Shown here: piece after piece, positions 54,324-62,926 of the stretch
Position numbering within the stretch: the stretch's first letter is position 1
How the letters are laid out: every line of letters begins with the position of its first letter
Assembly (NCBI RefSeq): GCF_007858975.2
Contig: NZ_CP042220.2
Span: 682,001 to 746,000, forward strand
Direction of reading: 5' to 3'
DNA length: 64,000 nucleotides
DNA from: Dickeya poaceiphila
Lineage (GTDB): Bacteria; Pseudomonadota; Gammaproteobacteria; Enterobacterales; Enterobacteriaceae
Made by a program: the position numbers and the translations under genes
The notes under the pieces: model-generated
What the model saw: the letters and a program-made list of their open reading frames with translations, nothing else
Databases searched by the model: none
What the model was told of the DNA's origin: nothing

Positions 54324-54356
54324 CCTGGCCACACGGCATAGCGCTGTGTGGCCAGG
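54324..54356. terminator. Hairpin between chemoreceptor and SDR genes
   Basis: A perfect 11-bp stem, CCTGGCCACAC (54324-54334) and GTGTGGCCAGG (54346-54356), with an 11-nt loop, between two convergent genes. T runs are absent on both sides, so it is a plausible but not a classical bidirectional terminator. Confidence 0.55.
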
Positions 54357-54383
54357 TTACCACGAGGCAGTAGCATAGCGGCG

Positions 54384-55067
54384 TTATAACGAGGCACCGC
54401 CGCAGATCACCAGTTGTTGCCCGGTGATGGCCGATGCCGAAGGCGACAGCAGATACGCCACCAGATCCGCCACTTCCTGCGGCTGGATAAACCGGCCAAT
54501 CGGCGGCAGTTTCGGCGGCGAACTTTGTCTTCCTGGCTGGTTGAGCATCGGTGTTTCGGTAGCGCCCGGTGCCACGATATTCACGGTGATGCCGCGCGGC
54601 GCTAGCTCTGCGGCCCAGCTTCTCACCATACCAATCATCGCTGATTTGGTGGTGACATACTGACTCCGTCCGGCGGCACCGCTGGAGGTTCTGCTGCCCA
54701 GCAGGACGATGCGGCCACCCTGCGGCAGCTTGCTCACCAGCCGGTCGGCCAGCACTTCGGCCACCTGAATGTGCAGCTTCCATAATTGCTCACTGTCGGC
54801 GTATGACAGTGTGCCCAGCGTAGCGGCTTTCATTACCCCGGCAGCGTGGATCACCGCATCGACGGTATTCAGGCTGTCCAGCAAGGCGCAGAGCGCAGGC
54901 GTATCGGTGATATCCAGCGGATAATGTGTGAAGTTCGGATGCTGATGCGGGCTAGGTTGACGCGACAGCCCGATAACCTTCCACCCCGCCGCTAACAGGG
55001 TAGCGGTAATAGCGGCGCCGATACCGGAACTGCTGCCGGTGATCACCGCCTGTTTTTGTTCTGACAT
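54384..55067 (-). CDS. SDR-family oxidoreductase
   Basis: Classical short-chain dehydrogenase/reductase of 227 residues. The cofactor loop is TGSSSGIG (10-17), HAAG is at 74-77, a catalytic Ser lies in LLGSRTSSG, and the catalytic Tyr137 and Lys141 are in YVTTK. Last gene of the minus-strand sugar-acid arm, 4 bp after the YhcH-family gene, so co-transcribed. It may oxidise or reduce an intermediate of the pathway, such as a C4 aldehyde or keto acid; the substrate is not known. Confidence 0.88.
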   Translation of the reverse strand: MSEQKQAVITGSSSGIGAAITATLLAAGWKVIGLSRQPSPHQHPNFTHYPLDITDTPALCALLDSLNTVDAVIHAAGVMKAATLGTLSYADSEQLWKLHIQVAEVLADRLVSKLPQGGRIVLLGSRTSSGAAGRSQYVTTKSAMIGMVRSWAAELAPRGITVNIVAPGATETPMLNQPGRQSSPPKLPPIGRFIQPQEVADLVAYLLSPSASAITGQQLVICGGASL

Positions 55068-55071
55068 ACGT

Positions 55072-55545
55072 TTACCCCTGCGCGTGCAGTAATTCGACCG
55101 GCACCTTGAACACCGCTTTTTTCACCGGGGCAGGCTGGTCGTTGATGGCACACAGCGCCTGATGCGGTTCACCCGGATAGAAGGTGACGAAATCCCCGGC
55201 GGCCAGCTGAATGGCGTGCGGTACCTGCGGTTGCTCCAGAATGAACAGGTCCGGTTTGCGTTCGGTGGCGGCGCGATCACCTGCGTCATTCAGGTCGTAG
55301 CCGATGATCTCTTCCCCTTCCAGAATCAACTGAATATCGAGAAAACGGCGATGGAATTCGGTATGGCGTTCGGCTTTCGGGGCGGTGGATACCGTGCCGA
55401 TGGAGTAGAACCAGTCCACACCCTCCGGCTGGTATTTACCTTCCGGCAGCGCGTTCAACTGCGCCAGCGTGAAGCCGGAAAGAATGCGCCACAGCGGTTC
55501 GGGCAACGTTGCCAGTGGCAGATGATTCAGATTACCTGCGATCAT
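55072..55545 (-). CDS. YhcH/NanQ-family (DUF386) protein, putative sugar-acid anomerase
   Basis: Cupin-like metalloprotein of 157 residues of the YhcH/YjgK/YiaL family. Likely metal ligands are in TEFHRRFLDIQLILEGEE and FYPGEPHQALC. E. coli YhcH (NanQ), in the sialic acid operon, speeds opening of the sugar ring so that the aldolase gets the open-chain form. Here it sits with a NanA/DapA-type aldolase, which fits the same job on another ulosonic acid (inference). 72 bp with a hairpin separate it from the Asp-box gene. Confidence 0.87.
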   Translation of the reverse strand: MIAGNLNHLPLATLPEPLWRILSGFTLAQLNALPEGKYQPEGVDWFYSIGTVSTAPKAERHTEFHRRFLDIQLILEGEEIIGYDLNDAGDRAATERKPDLFILEQPQVPHAIQLAAGDFVTFYPGEPHQALCAINDQPAPVKKAVFKVPVELLHAQG

Positions 55546-55584
55546 AAGTGGTTCCTTAGCAAGTAGACGTGAAGCGGTAAGAAT

Positions 55585-55609
55585 CTCCCTCCCTGCAAGA
55601 GGGAGGGAG
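55585..55609 (-). promoter_or_regulatory. Intercistronic hairpin in the sugar-acid operon
   Basis: CTCCCTCCCT (55585-55594), loop of 5, AGGGAGGGAG (55600-55609): a perfect 10-bp G-C rich stem between the Asp-box gene and the YhcH gene, without a T run. It may stabilise the upstream mRNA or reduce downstream expression. Confidence 0.6.
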
Positions 55610-55617
55610 GCAGAGGG

Positions 55618-56793
55618 CTAGCCTTTAACCCACGCTTCGCTGACGCAGACGTACTTAATCGCCTGGCGGAAGTAGGTAAACGCGATGTGCAATTTGCCGT
55701 CCGGCCCTTGTTTGATGCTGGGGTAGGAGAACTCGCGGTTGCGTTTCTCGGTTGAGTTGTTGGTCATGCAGTAACCGTCACCCACTTCCAGATTGCGCTG
55801 CCACGGCCAGGTTTTCCCACCGTCTTCAGAAATCGCCAGTGTCATCGGCGCACGTGGCGCGCCCCAGAAGGCGCTGCGTCCGGTGGCGATTTCCGGCATT
55901 TTGGCATCGCTCTCTTCTTCATCTTCGATTTCGTCATACAGCGACAGACGGCGCTCGGTGGCGCCATCGGCGTTCATGGCGTTGAACACCAGCGCCAGAT
56001 GACCATTGTCCAGCGTGGTTACCTGAATCGACGAGTTGTTGTTCGGAAGATTTGTCGCCTCTGGCTCAGACCAGGTTTCACCGCCGTCGGTAGAGTGGCT
56101 ACGGTAGATGAAATCGGCCCAGCGGCTGCGGAACAGCGCCAACAGGGTGCCGTCTTTAAGCAGGGTGATGTTCATGTGCACGCAGCCGGTGCTGTTCGGC
56201 ACCACCGATTCACGCCAGGTTTGTCCGCGATCGCTTGAAATCTTCACCGCGCTGATGTCGTCGTTGCCAACCCACTTTTCACCCGGCTGGACGCGGCAGT
56301 AGAACACCGGCAGCAGCCAGTCGCCGTTGGGCAGCACGGTAATCGGCTGGCGGATAAAGGTGCCGGGTTGTTCCAGCAGTACGCCAATTTCACCCCAGGT
56401 GTAGCCCTGATCCAGCGACTGGCGGTAACGCACGATAGCGGTATCCTGATTGCCGGATTTCTGCGCGGTGTACAGTAACCACAGTACGCCGTCCGGTGCC
56501 AGAAACAGCACCGGGTTTTGCTCGGAACGGGTCGGGTCGTCGGAGAGCTTGACAGCAGGCGTCCATTGCCCGCTCCCTTTCACCAGCCGTGACAGATAAA
56601 TCGATATGTCCGACACCCCTTCCTGGGTGCCGCCGAACCAGACGCACAGCACATCGCCGTCAGGCAGATGCAGCAGGTTAGAGGCGTGGTTCTGCGGGCA
56701 TTCTGACGGGATGTAGGCGTCAAGACGTTGGCTGTCGCCTTCTGCCTGGCGGACCAGCCCGTCACGTTCAATGGTAATAGTTTCGGTCGTCAT
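55618..56793 (-). CDS. Cytoplasmic Asp-box (sialidase-fold, BNR) protein
   Basis: A beta-propeller protein of 391 residues. Asp boxes are seen near residues 126-133 (SLDQGYTW), 186-193 (SSDRGQTW), 233-241 (STDGGETW) and 322-329 (SEDGGKTW). The N-terminal signature NHASNLLHLPDGDVLCVWFGG is typical of the BNR_2 group. The FRIP motif that supplies the first catalytic Arg of true sialidases is not seen; YIPS stands at about that place. No signal peptide, so it should act inside the cell on an imported ketoside. 6 bp after the symporter gene. A glycoside hydrolase is likely; sialidase activity is not. Confidence 0.85.
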   Translation of the reverse strand: MTTETITIERDGLVRQAEGDSQRLDAYIPSECPQNHASNLLHLPDGDVLCVWFGGTQEGVSDISIYLSRLVKGSGQWTPAVKLSDDPTRSEQNPVLFLAPDGVLWLLYTAQKSGNQDTAIVRYRQSLDQGYTWGEIGVLLEQPGTFIRQPITVLPNGDWLLPVFYCRVQPGEKWVGNDDISAVKISSDRGQTWRESVVPNSTGCVHMNITLLKDGTLLALFRSRWADFIYRSHSTDGGETWSEPEATNLPNNNSSIQVTTLDNGHLALVFNAMNADGATERRLSLYDEIEDEEESDAKMPEIATGRSAFWGAPRAPMTLAISEDGGKTWPWQRNLEVGDGYCMTNNSTEKRNREFSYPSIKQGPDGKLHIAFTYFRQAIKYVCVSEAWVKG

Positions 56794-56799
56794 GACTAC

Positions 56800-58221
56800 T
56801 TATACTCCAGAATGAGGTACGGATGATTCGGTGTGCTGTTGGGTTTTAGCCGCGTTATTAGGAATCAAGCGGTCAATGACCATCACCACAGCCGGGGTCG
56901 CCAGCGCAATGTACATGTTATCGATGCCGAACGGGTTACCCATAATGTACCAGACTGAGGTGACCACGCAGGACAGGATCAGCCCGGCGTTGACGCCACG
57001 GGCGCTACTGAAGAACGGCAGGTAGAAGGCGACCATCGCCACCACGGAAATCGACAGACGAATCGCACGGGTGAAGAACGACAGTTTCAGTACTTCCGGC
57101 ACCAGCAGCACGAACACCAGCGGCAGGAAGCCGATGATCAGCGAGAACACGCGGGTCATCTTGAACTCTTTTTCCGGCGTTGGTTTGCAGTACGGCACAT
57201 AGAAATCTTTCACGATCAGCGAGGCGATAGCCAGCGCCACGGTACTCACGCTGATGAAGATAGAAGCGACCAGCGAGGTGGTGACCACACCAGCCAGCCA
57301 CGGGTTCATGTCCTGCAGGAAGATGGGCAACGCGTACAGGCTCTTGATTTCCGGGTGTACGAATTTGGCGGCGACACCGATGATGGCAATCGCAATGGCG
57401 ATCGGCATACAGAACAGGAACGCAATCCAGGTCGCACGTTTGGCGGATTTTTCATCTTTAGTGGAGGCGATAGCCTGAATCACGAACTGGGTACAGAAAA
57501 TGGAGCCGATGGTGCCGATAAGCCACGCACCGATGGTGCTGGCGCCGATAGATCCATCCCAGGTCCAGTAAAATTCCGGCATTTTCTCGACCATCGGCGT
57601 GATGCCGCCGGTCATTTTCAGCGCCACGAACAGAATGATCATCACCCCGATGTACTTCAGACCGCTGTGGATCAGCGTGACGTAGGCAACGCCTTTAATA
57701 CCACCGAAGTAGAAATAGAAGGTACTGACGATGGCGGTAATCAGTGCGGCTACCGGCAGGCTGACTTTCAGCACGGTGGAGATGGCCGCCGCGCCGCTGA
57801 CGTAGTTACCCACGTTAACCAGCAGCAGTGCGTAGATCATGATGATGGAAATAATGTTTTTGGTGGTATTGCCGTAACGTTCGGCGATAGCGCCAGAAAT
57901 GGTGATTTTCCCGGTGTTATAGATCTTTTTCACCAGAATCATCCCGAACAGCAGGAAGCCGATGGCGGCGCCGATCACCGACCAGGAGGCCGCGATACCG
58001 CTTTCAAAGGCGGCTTGCGAGGTACCGACCGTAGACTTGGCGCCGATAAATTCGGTCATCAGCAGGATGCCGACGATAAAGGCCGGCAGCGCGCGTGAGC
58101 CTTCCATGAACTCCGCGTTGGAGTTACTGCGCAGGCGCAGGGTTAGCCAGGAGGTGAGGGCGATATAGCACACAATTATCCCAACGATAATCAGTGTGTC
58201 TGTCAGATCAAAATGGTTCAT
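56800..58221 (-). CDS. Sodium:solute symporter (SSS) family transporter
   Basis: Inner-membrane Na+-coupled importer of 473 residues with about 13 membrane helices. MTEFIGAKSTVGTSQAAFESG is near residues 55-75, and the GGIKGVAYVTLIHSGLKYIGV stretch is typical of the family. SSS members import sialic acids, sugars and organic acids. Its place between the aldolase and Asp-box genes makes it the probable importer of the pathway substrate. Spacing to the aldolase gene is 37 bp. Confidence 0.92.
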   Translation of the reverse strand: MNHFDLTDTLIIVGIIVCYIALTSWLTLRLRSNSNAEFMEGSRALPAFIVGILLMTEFIGAKSTVGTSQAAFESGIAASWSVIGAAIGFLLFGMILVKKIYNTGKITISGAIAERYGNTTKNIISIIMIYALLLVNVGNYVSGAAAISTVLKVSLPVAALITAIVSTFYFYFGGIKGVAYVTLIHSGLKYIGVMIILFVALKMTGGITPMVEKMPEFYWTWDGSIGASTIGAWLIGTIGSIFCTQFVIQAIASTKDEKSAKRATWIAFLFCMPIAIAIAIIGVAAKFVHPEIKSLYALPIFLQDMNPWLAGVVTTSLVASIFISVSTVALAIASLIVKDFYVPYCKPTPEKEFKMTRVFSLIIGFLPLVFVLLVPEVLKLSFFTRAIRLSISVVAMVAFYLPFFSSARGVNAGLILSCVVTSVWYIMGNPFGIDNMYIALATPAVVMVIDRLIPNNAAKTQQHTESSVPHSGV

Positions 58222-58258
58222 GGTTTTCGATCCTGTAGCTGTAGAAGTTTGTTTTTAT

Positions 58259-59143
58259 TCACTCAGCGAACGGTGCGATGATGGCGCGAATGGTCTCTTC
58301 GTCTTGTGCTGAGAACGCAATCGGGTAGCGGCTGACGCCCACGTCCTGCCCCATCAGTACCAGCGCTTTTTTCACCACAGCAGGTGAGAACGCTACCGCG
58401 TAGAGCGTTTTACGCAGTTCACTCACCTGTTCCTGCGCCTGACGGGAGCCTTCAATATCTCCGGCGTGGAAGCGATGCCAGATCTCGCTGATGGCTTTGG
58501 GCGCCACGTTGGCAAGACCGGAAATACAGGCGGAACAACCATCGACAAACCCCTGATGGATCAGCGAATCCGGGCCGTTGAGCACGTCGCAGTTCGGCAT
58601 ATCTTTCACGGCCTGCAGGAAACCGCTCAGGCTTTCGTAGCTGCCGGCGCTGTCCTTGATGCCGATGATGTTCGGGTGCTCGGCCAGAATCCGCACCGTT
58701 TCCGGTTGCAGCGTATTGCCGGTACGAGCCGGAATGTTGTACATGAACACCGGCACCGGTAGCGCGTCTGCCACGGCACGGTAGTGGTCGATCAGCTCGC
58801 TTTGTTTGAGCGGCACGAAATACGGGGTGATCACGGATACCGCATCCACGCCCAGCGCAGCGATGCGTTTACCGAGCTTGATGGTTTCACGGGTAGAGAT
58901 TTCGCCGATATGTGCGACGACCGGCACCTTACCTGCGGCTTCATTGACGCAAGTTTCGGTAACGGCCACTTTCTCATCGGTGTGCAATACAAAGAATTCA
59001 CCGTTGGTGCCGTTACAGAAAATGCCGTTGCCGTAGCGCATCTGGCGTTGAACCTGCTGGCGCATGGCGGCGGGGCTGAACTCCCCCTGATGGTCAAAAG
59101 GCGTGACGATTGCTGTCAATACGCCTGTAATCGCTTTAGTCAT
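58259..59143 (-). CDS. DapA/NanA-family class I aldolase
   Basis: Pyruvate-dependent Schiff-base lyase or synthase of 294 residues (TIM barrel). GTNGEF (45-50) binds the pyruvate carboxylate, Tyr135 is in MYNIPARTG, and the Schiff-base Lys163 is in GIKDSAG. Dihydrodipicolinate synthase is encoded by the housekeeping dapA elsewhere in such genomes. This copy sits in a catabolic locus, so cleavage of a 2-keto-3-deoxy sugar acid to pyruvate plus an aldehyde is more likely. 92 bp separate it from the dehydrogenase gene. Confidence 0.9.
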   Translation of the reverse strand: MTKAITGVLTAIVTPFDHQGEFSPAAMRQQVQRQMRYGNGIFCNGTNGEFFVLHTDEKVAVTETCVNEAAGKVPVVAHIGEISTRETIKLGKRIAALGVDAVSVITPYFVPLKQSELIDHYRAVADALPVPVFMYNIPARTGNTLQPETVRILAEHPNIIGIKDSAGSYESLSGFLQAVKDMPNCDVLNGPDSLIHQGFVDGCSACISGLANVAPKAISEIWHRFHAGDIEGSRQAQEQVSELRKTLYAVAFSPAVVKKALVLMGQDVGVSRYPIAFSAQDEETIRAIIAPFAE

Positions 59144-59201
59144 CGTTATTGTTCCTCGTTATCTTCATCATCCAGAGCGACGTTGTTAAACACGTAGTTC
59201 A

Positions 59202-59223
59202 ACCATTTGTTAAAACAAATGGT
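59202..59223. promoter_or_regulatory. Palindrome between dehydrogenase and aldolase genes
   Basis: ACCATTTGT (59202-59210), TAAA, ACAAATGGT (59215-59223): a perfect 9-bp inverted repeat in the 92-bp gap. It could be an RNA hairpin or an operator for a second promoter. Confidence 0.45.
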
Positions 59224-59235
59224 GAAAACCCACGG

Positions 59236-60372
59236 TTAAAACAGCGTTGAATAAATGGCGTGAACGTCTTGTGCCGTCACGGCAGTCGGGACGTTTTTCA
59301 TCAGCCGCTGTACCTGCAGTGCGGATTCCACCAGATACGGCAGGTGATCCGGGCTTATCCCCAGTTGCTGCAGCGAAGATGGCAGATTCAGGCGTTTCAC
59401 CAGCGCGGTGAAGTAGTCCACCAATGCGGCGGCTTTTTGTTCGGTGGTGAGCGACGGGTTGGCATCCGGCAGCAGGTCATAGGCTTGCGCGAATTTTTCC
59501 GCCGCAGCGTGTTGAACAAAGCGCATACAAGGCGCCAGCAAAATGGCGTTCGCCACCCCGTGTGGAATGTGGTATTTGCCGCCTAACGGATAAGACATGG
59601 CGTGCACCAGATGGGTGCCGGAGTGGGCGATAGACGCGCCGCCATAGTAGGAGGCCCACAGCATATTCAGGCGCGCTTCCAGATTGGAAGGTTCGTTCAC
59701 CGCGGTATCGATGTTGGCGAACAGCTTTTTCATGCCGATCAGCGCATAGTTGTCGGCCACCGGGTTGGCGATGGTGGCGGTGAAGCATTCGATCAGGTGG
59801 CACAGCGCGTCAATGCCGGTTGAGGCGGCGATGTGCGCCGGCATACTGGTGGTCAGCTCCGGCACCAGCGCCACGTAATCCGGCAGCATCACCGGGGTGA
59901 TAATCCCGACTTTGGTTTCTTTTTCCGGAATAGCCAAAATGGCATTCGGCGTGGCTTCGGAACCGGTGCCCGCAGTGGTTGGAATCAGCAGCGAGGTGGT
60001 GCGTCGTGTCGGCTTGCGGCCTTCCAGCAAACTATCGAGCGTGATGCCTTCTTCACCGGAGCACAGCAGCGACAGCAGCTTGGCAACGTCCAGTACGCTG
60101 CCGCCGCCCACGCCGACCACCAGATCCGGCTGCGTGGCCGGCAGCTGTTGCAGTACGGCGGCAACGTCATGCTGGCTGGGTTCGGCTGGCACGTTATCAA
60201 TCAGGGAAAGTTGCGGCACGCCTGCCTTTAATTGCGCAATCAGGGCCTGTACCCCGGCCAGCCCCACGATATTTTTGTCCGTCACCAACAGTACGTGCTG
60301 CCTGCCGTGCAGGAGATAACTCAGATCCTGAAGTGCCTGATAACCGCTGATGAGGGTGCTGTTGATATTCAT
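59236..60372 (-). CDS. Iron-containing (group III) alcohol dehydrogenase
   Basis: NAD(P)-dependent metal dehydrogenase of 378 residues. The cofactor loop GVGGGSVLDVAK covers about residues 87-98. Metal ligands Asp188 and His192 are in GIDALCHLIE, with His257 in THLVHAMSYPLGG and His271 in IPHGVANA. First gene of the minus-strand arm. The start at 60372 (MNINSTLIS) is preferred over the longer frame to 60432. In this context it probably reduces the aldehyde released by the aldolase, for example a C4 semialdehyde acid to a tetronate (inference). Confidence 0.92.
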   Translation of the reverse strand: MNINSTLISGYQALQDLSYLLHGRQHVLLVTDKNIVGLAGVQALIAQLKAGVPQLSLIDNVPAEPSQHDVAAVLQQLPATQPDLVVGVGGGSVLDVAKLLSLLCSGEEGITLDSLLEGRKPTRRTTSLLIPTTAGTGSEATPNAILAIPEKETKVGIITPVMLPDYVALVPELTTSMPAHIAASTGIDALCHLIECFTATIANPVADNYALIGMKKLFANIDTAVNEPSNLEARLNMLWASYYGGASIAHSGTHLVHAMSYPLGGKYHIPHGVANAILLAPCMRFVQHAAAEKFAQAYDLLPDANPSLTTEQKAAALVDYFTALVKRLNLPSSLQQLGISPDHLPYLVESALQVQRLMKNVPTAVTAQDVHAIYSTLF

Positions 60373-60587
60373 ACTGGTACCTTGTCTTTTTGCTGTGACT
60401 TCAGCTGGATAGGTCTGATTTTTTTCAATCACATATCTACTTATTGATAGAAAAAAATCGTTTTTCTCGCATTCTGTGGACTAATTTATAGGTGAAATTG
60501 GTTTTGAATAATTTGATTTTGTTCACATATAATCAATCGTGATTTAATATAATCAAATGCAGGTGATGGAACTGATGGAGAACGGCT
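60373..60587. promoter_or_regulatory. Divergent control region of the sugar-acid locus
   Basis: 215 bp between two divergent first genes. It is AT-rich and holds a CRP-like site (60512-60527), a direct repeat TATAATCAA at 60528 and 60548 (20 bp apart, about two helical turns), the palindrome AATCA-ATCG-TGATT (60531-60544), and ATTTGATT (60511-60518) inverted against AATCAAAT (60551-60558). These are good candidate operators for the DeoR-family regulator encoded in the plus arm. Confidence 0.65.
60512..60527. promoter_or_regulatory. CRP-like site
   Basis: TTTGA, 6 bp, TCACA: one mismatch to TGTGA-N6-TCACA, with AT-rich flanks as in strong CRP sites. It would put both arms under catabolite control. 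Confidence 0.6.
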
Positions 60588-61874
60588 ATGCCGGACGGGC
60601 GTGAATTGACCCAGGTAATGGTGGTGGCAGATGACTTCACCGGCGCGAACGATGCGGGCGTCGGGCTGGCGCTGCAGGGGGCGCGGGTAAATGTGATGTT
60701 TGACGCCGCGGCGATCCATTCCGGGCAGTCGGATGACGCGCTGGTGGTGAATACCGACAGCCGTGCCGTCGCGGCTTCACTGGCGGCGGAGCGCACCGCG
60801 CAAGCGGTGGCGCAGTGGTGCAAAACCGGTGCGCGCGGCTGGATTGTCAAAAAGGTGGACTCTACCCTGCGCGGCAATCCAGGCGCGGAAATTGAAGCCG
60901 CGCTCAACGCAGCGGGTTTATCGCTGGCATTGATTGCACCTGCCGCACCGGCGCTGGGCCGTATCACTCGTGGCGGTCAGGTATGGGTGCACGGCAGAGT
61001 GCTGACCGACACCGAATTCGCCAGCGACCCGAAAACGCCGGTGCGCTCGGCGTCCGTTGGTGAGCGTCTGGCAGAACAGACGGCACTGTCTCAGACGACG
61101 CTGTCCCTGAACGAGGTTCGTGACGACAAGCTGGCGACACGCCTGCAACAGCTAAGCGATAGCGGCGTGCGGCTGGTGGTGCTGGATGCTGAGTGCCGCC
61201 AGGATCTTGACCATATTATTCACGCCGCGGCTCAACTGGCAGAAAAGCCGTTGCTGGTTGGCTCGGCTGGGTTGAGCGAGGCGCTGGCGCAGCATCTGAC
61301 GTTTCCGGCCTCCTGCCGCGCCTTGCTGGCAGTGATTGGTTCGATGAGTGAAATCGCTCAATTGCAGATTAATGCAGTCAGCCAGCGACCGAATGTTCAG
61401 CTAATCGATGTGGATATTGCCGGATTACTGGCGGCTGGCGACAGCTTGCTGGTGCAGATCAGTCAGCAGGCGGCGGCGGAACTAGCGGCGGGTCACCATT
61501 GCGTAATTCGTACCTGCCGCGATGATAACCAGCGATTTGAGGTGGACGCGCTGTGCCAGCGCTACGGCATGAGCCGCCAGCAACTGGGCGAGACTATCAG
61601 TCGCCGACTGGGGGAACTGACGCGGCGCATTGTGCAGCGTCAGCAGCCGGGCGGACTCTATTTATCCGGCGGGGATATCGCCATTGCCGCGGCAACGACG
61701 CTGCAGGCCAGCGGATTTCGCATTAAAGGGCAGATTGCTTCTTGTGTACCCTGGGGGCATCTGCTGGACAGTCTGGTTGGGGATATTCCTGTCATGACGA
61801 AAGCGGGCGGGTTTGGCGATGAGGCCACCCTGCTGAATGTATTGCGTTTTATTGAGGAGAGCGTGTGTGAGTAA
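60588..61874 (+). CDS. DUF1537 four-carbon acid sugar kinase
   Basis: ATP-dependent kinase of 428 residues of the DUF1537 family, shown in the literature to phosphorylate C4 acids such as D-threonate, L-threonate or D-erythronate. Motifs: [13 protein letters not shown] near residue 14, [22 protein letters not shown], and the C-terminal nucleotide region LSGGDIA and [16 protein letters not shown] lies 7 nt before the ATG. It overlaps the pdxA2 gene by 8 bp. Which tetronate is used cannot be read from the sequence. Confidence 0.9.
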   Translation: MPDGRELTQVMVVADDFTGANDAGVGLALQGARVNVMFDAAAIHSGQSDDALVVNTDSRAVAASLAAERTAQAVAQWCKTGARGWIVKKVDSTLRGNPGAEIEAALNAAGLSLALIAPAAPALGRITRGGQVWVHGRVLTDTEFASDPKTPVRSASVGERLAEQTALSQTTLSLNEVRDDKLATRLQQLSDSGVRLVVLDAECRQDLDHIIHAAAQLAEKPLLVGSAGLSEALAQHLTFPASCRALLAVIGSMSEIAQLQINAVSQRPNVQLIDVDIAGLLAAGDSLLVQISQQAAAELAAGHHCVIRTCRDDNQRFEVDALCQRYGMSRQQLGETISRRLGELTRRIVQRQQPGGLYLSGGDIAIAAATTLQASGFRIKGQIASCVPWGHLLDSLVGDIPVMTKAGGFGDEATLLNVLRFIEESVCE

Positions 61875-62847
61875 AATTATTGCGGTAACCATGGGCGACC
61901 CGGCTGGCATCGGTCCGGAAATCATCATCAAATCGTTGGCCGAAGGTGAACTGTCCGGCGCGCCGGCGGTGGTGGTGGGCTGCGTACAGACGCTGCGCCG
62001 TATTCTGGCGTTAGGTGTTGTACCGCAGGTGGAGCTCAATGAAATCGAGCGTCCTGCCGATGCCCATTTCGCTCCCGGCGTTATCAACGTGATCAACGAA
62101 CCGCTGGACGACCCGCAAGGCCTGAAGCAAGGGGTGGTGCAGCCACAAGCAGGCGATCTGGCGTATCGTTGTGTGAAGCGTGCGACCGAATTAGCGATGG
62201 CCGGTGAGGTTCATGCTATCGCCACCGCGCCGCTTAACAAGGAAGCGTTGCACTCCGCCGGGCACCTCTATCCGGGGCATACTGAACTGCTGGCGAAGCT
62301 GACCCACAGCCGTGACTACGCCATGGTGCTGTACACCGACAAACTGAAGGTGATTCACGTCACTACCCACATTGCGCTGCGTAAATTCCTGGATACGCTT
62401 AACCGTGATCGGGTGGAAACCGTGATTGCCATGGCGGATACCTTCCTGAAACGCGTCGGTTATCAGGCGCCGCGCATCGCCGTAGCCGGGGTGAACCCGC
62501 ACGCGGGCGAAAATGGTCTGTTCGGCGACGAAGAGATCAAGATTGTTGGCCCGTCCATCGAGGCGATGAAAGCCAAAGGCATCGACGCTTACGGCCCGTG
62601 CCCGCCGGATACCGTCTACCTGCAAGCGTACGAGGGGCAATACGATATGGTGGTGGCGATGTACCACGATCAGGGCCATATTCCACTCAAGCTGCTGGGC
62701 TTTTATGATGGCGTGAATATCACCGCCGGGCTGCCGTTTATCCGCACTTCGGCGGATCATGGCACTGCGTTTGATATCGCCTGGACAGGTAAAGCGAAGT
62801 CTGACAGCATGGCGATCTCCATCAAACTGGCGATGCAACTAGCCTGA
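61867..62847 (+). CDS. pdxA2: PdxA2-type 4-phospho-tetronate dehydrogenase
   Basis: Metal- and NAD-dependent oxidative decarboxylase, 326 residues from a GTG start. [11 protein letters not shown], metal-ligand His residues in [10 protein letters not shown] and VNPHAGENG, and [12 protein letters not shown] are all present. Paralogue of the vitamin B6 enzyme PdxA. Beside a DUF1537 kinase such proteins turn the 4-phosphotetronate into dihydroxyacetone phosphate and CO2. An in-frame ATG at 61837 lies inside the kinase gene and was rejected. Housekeeping pdxA is not in the window. Confidence 0.88.
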   Translation: MSKIIAVTMGDPAGIGPEIIIKSLAEGELSGAPAVVVGCVQTLRRILALGVVPQVELNEIERPADAHFAPGVINVINEPLDDPQGLKQGVVQPQAGDLAYRCVKRATELAMAGEVHAIATAPLNKEALHSAGHLYPGHTELLAKLTHSRDYAMVLYTDKLKVIHVTTHIALRKFLDTLNRDRVETVIAMADTFLKRVGYQAPRIAVAGVNPHAGENGLFGDEEIKIVGPSIEAMKAKGIDAYGPCPPDTVYLQAYEGQYDMVVAMYHDQGHIPLKLLGFYDGVNITAGLPFIRTSADHGTAFDIAWTGKAKSDSMAISIKLAMQLA

Positions 62848-62926
62848 TAGAATTTGCGGTAGGGAACCTGTTGAATACGTTGTGGGGTACACATTGACTG
62901 ATACGTTGCGTGTAACTGGAGAACGA

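Noticed and set aside
57355..58098. A 247-codon plus-strand frame inside the symporter gene
   Set aside because: Antisense of a membrane protein gene; the product is an Asp/Gly/His-rich low-complexity chain.
54384..59143. A sialic acid (Neu5Ac) catabolic operon
   Set aside because: Aldolase, YhcH-like and Asp-box proteins suggest it, but nanE, nanK, nagA and nagB are absent, the FRIP motif is not seen, and the partner genes are for C4 acids.
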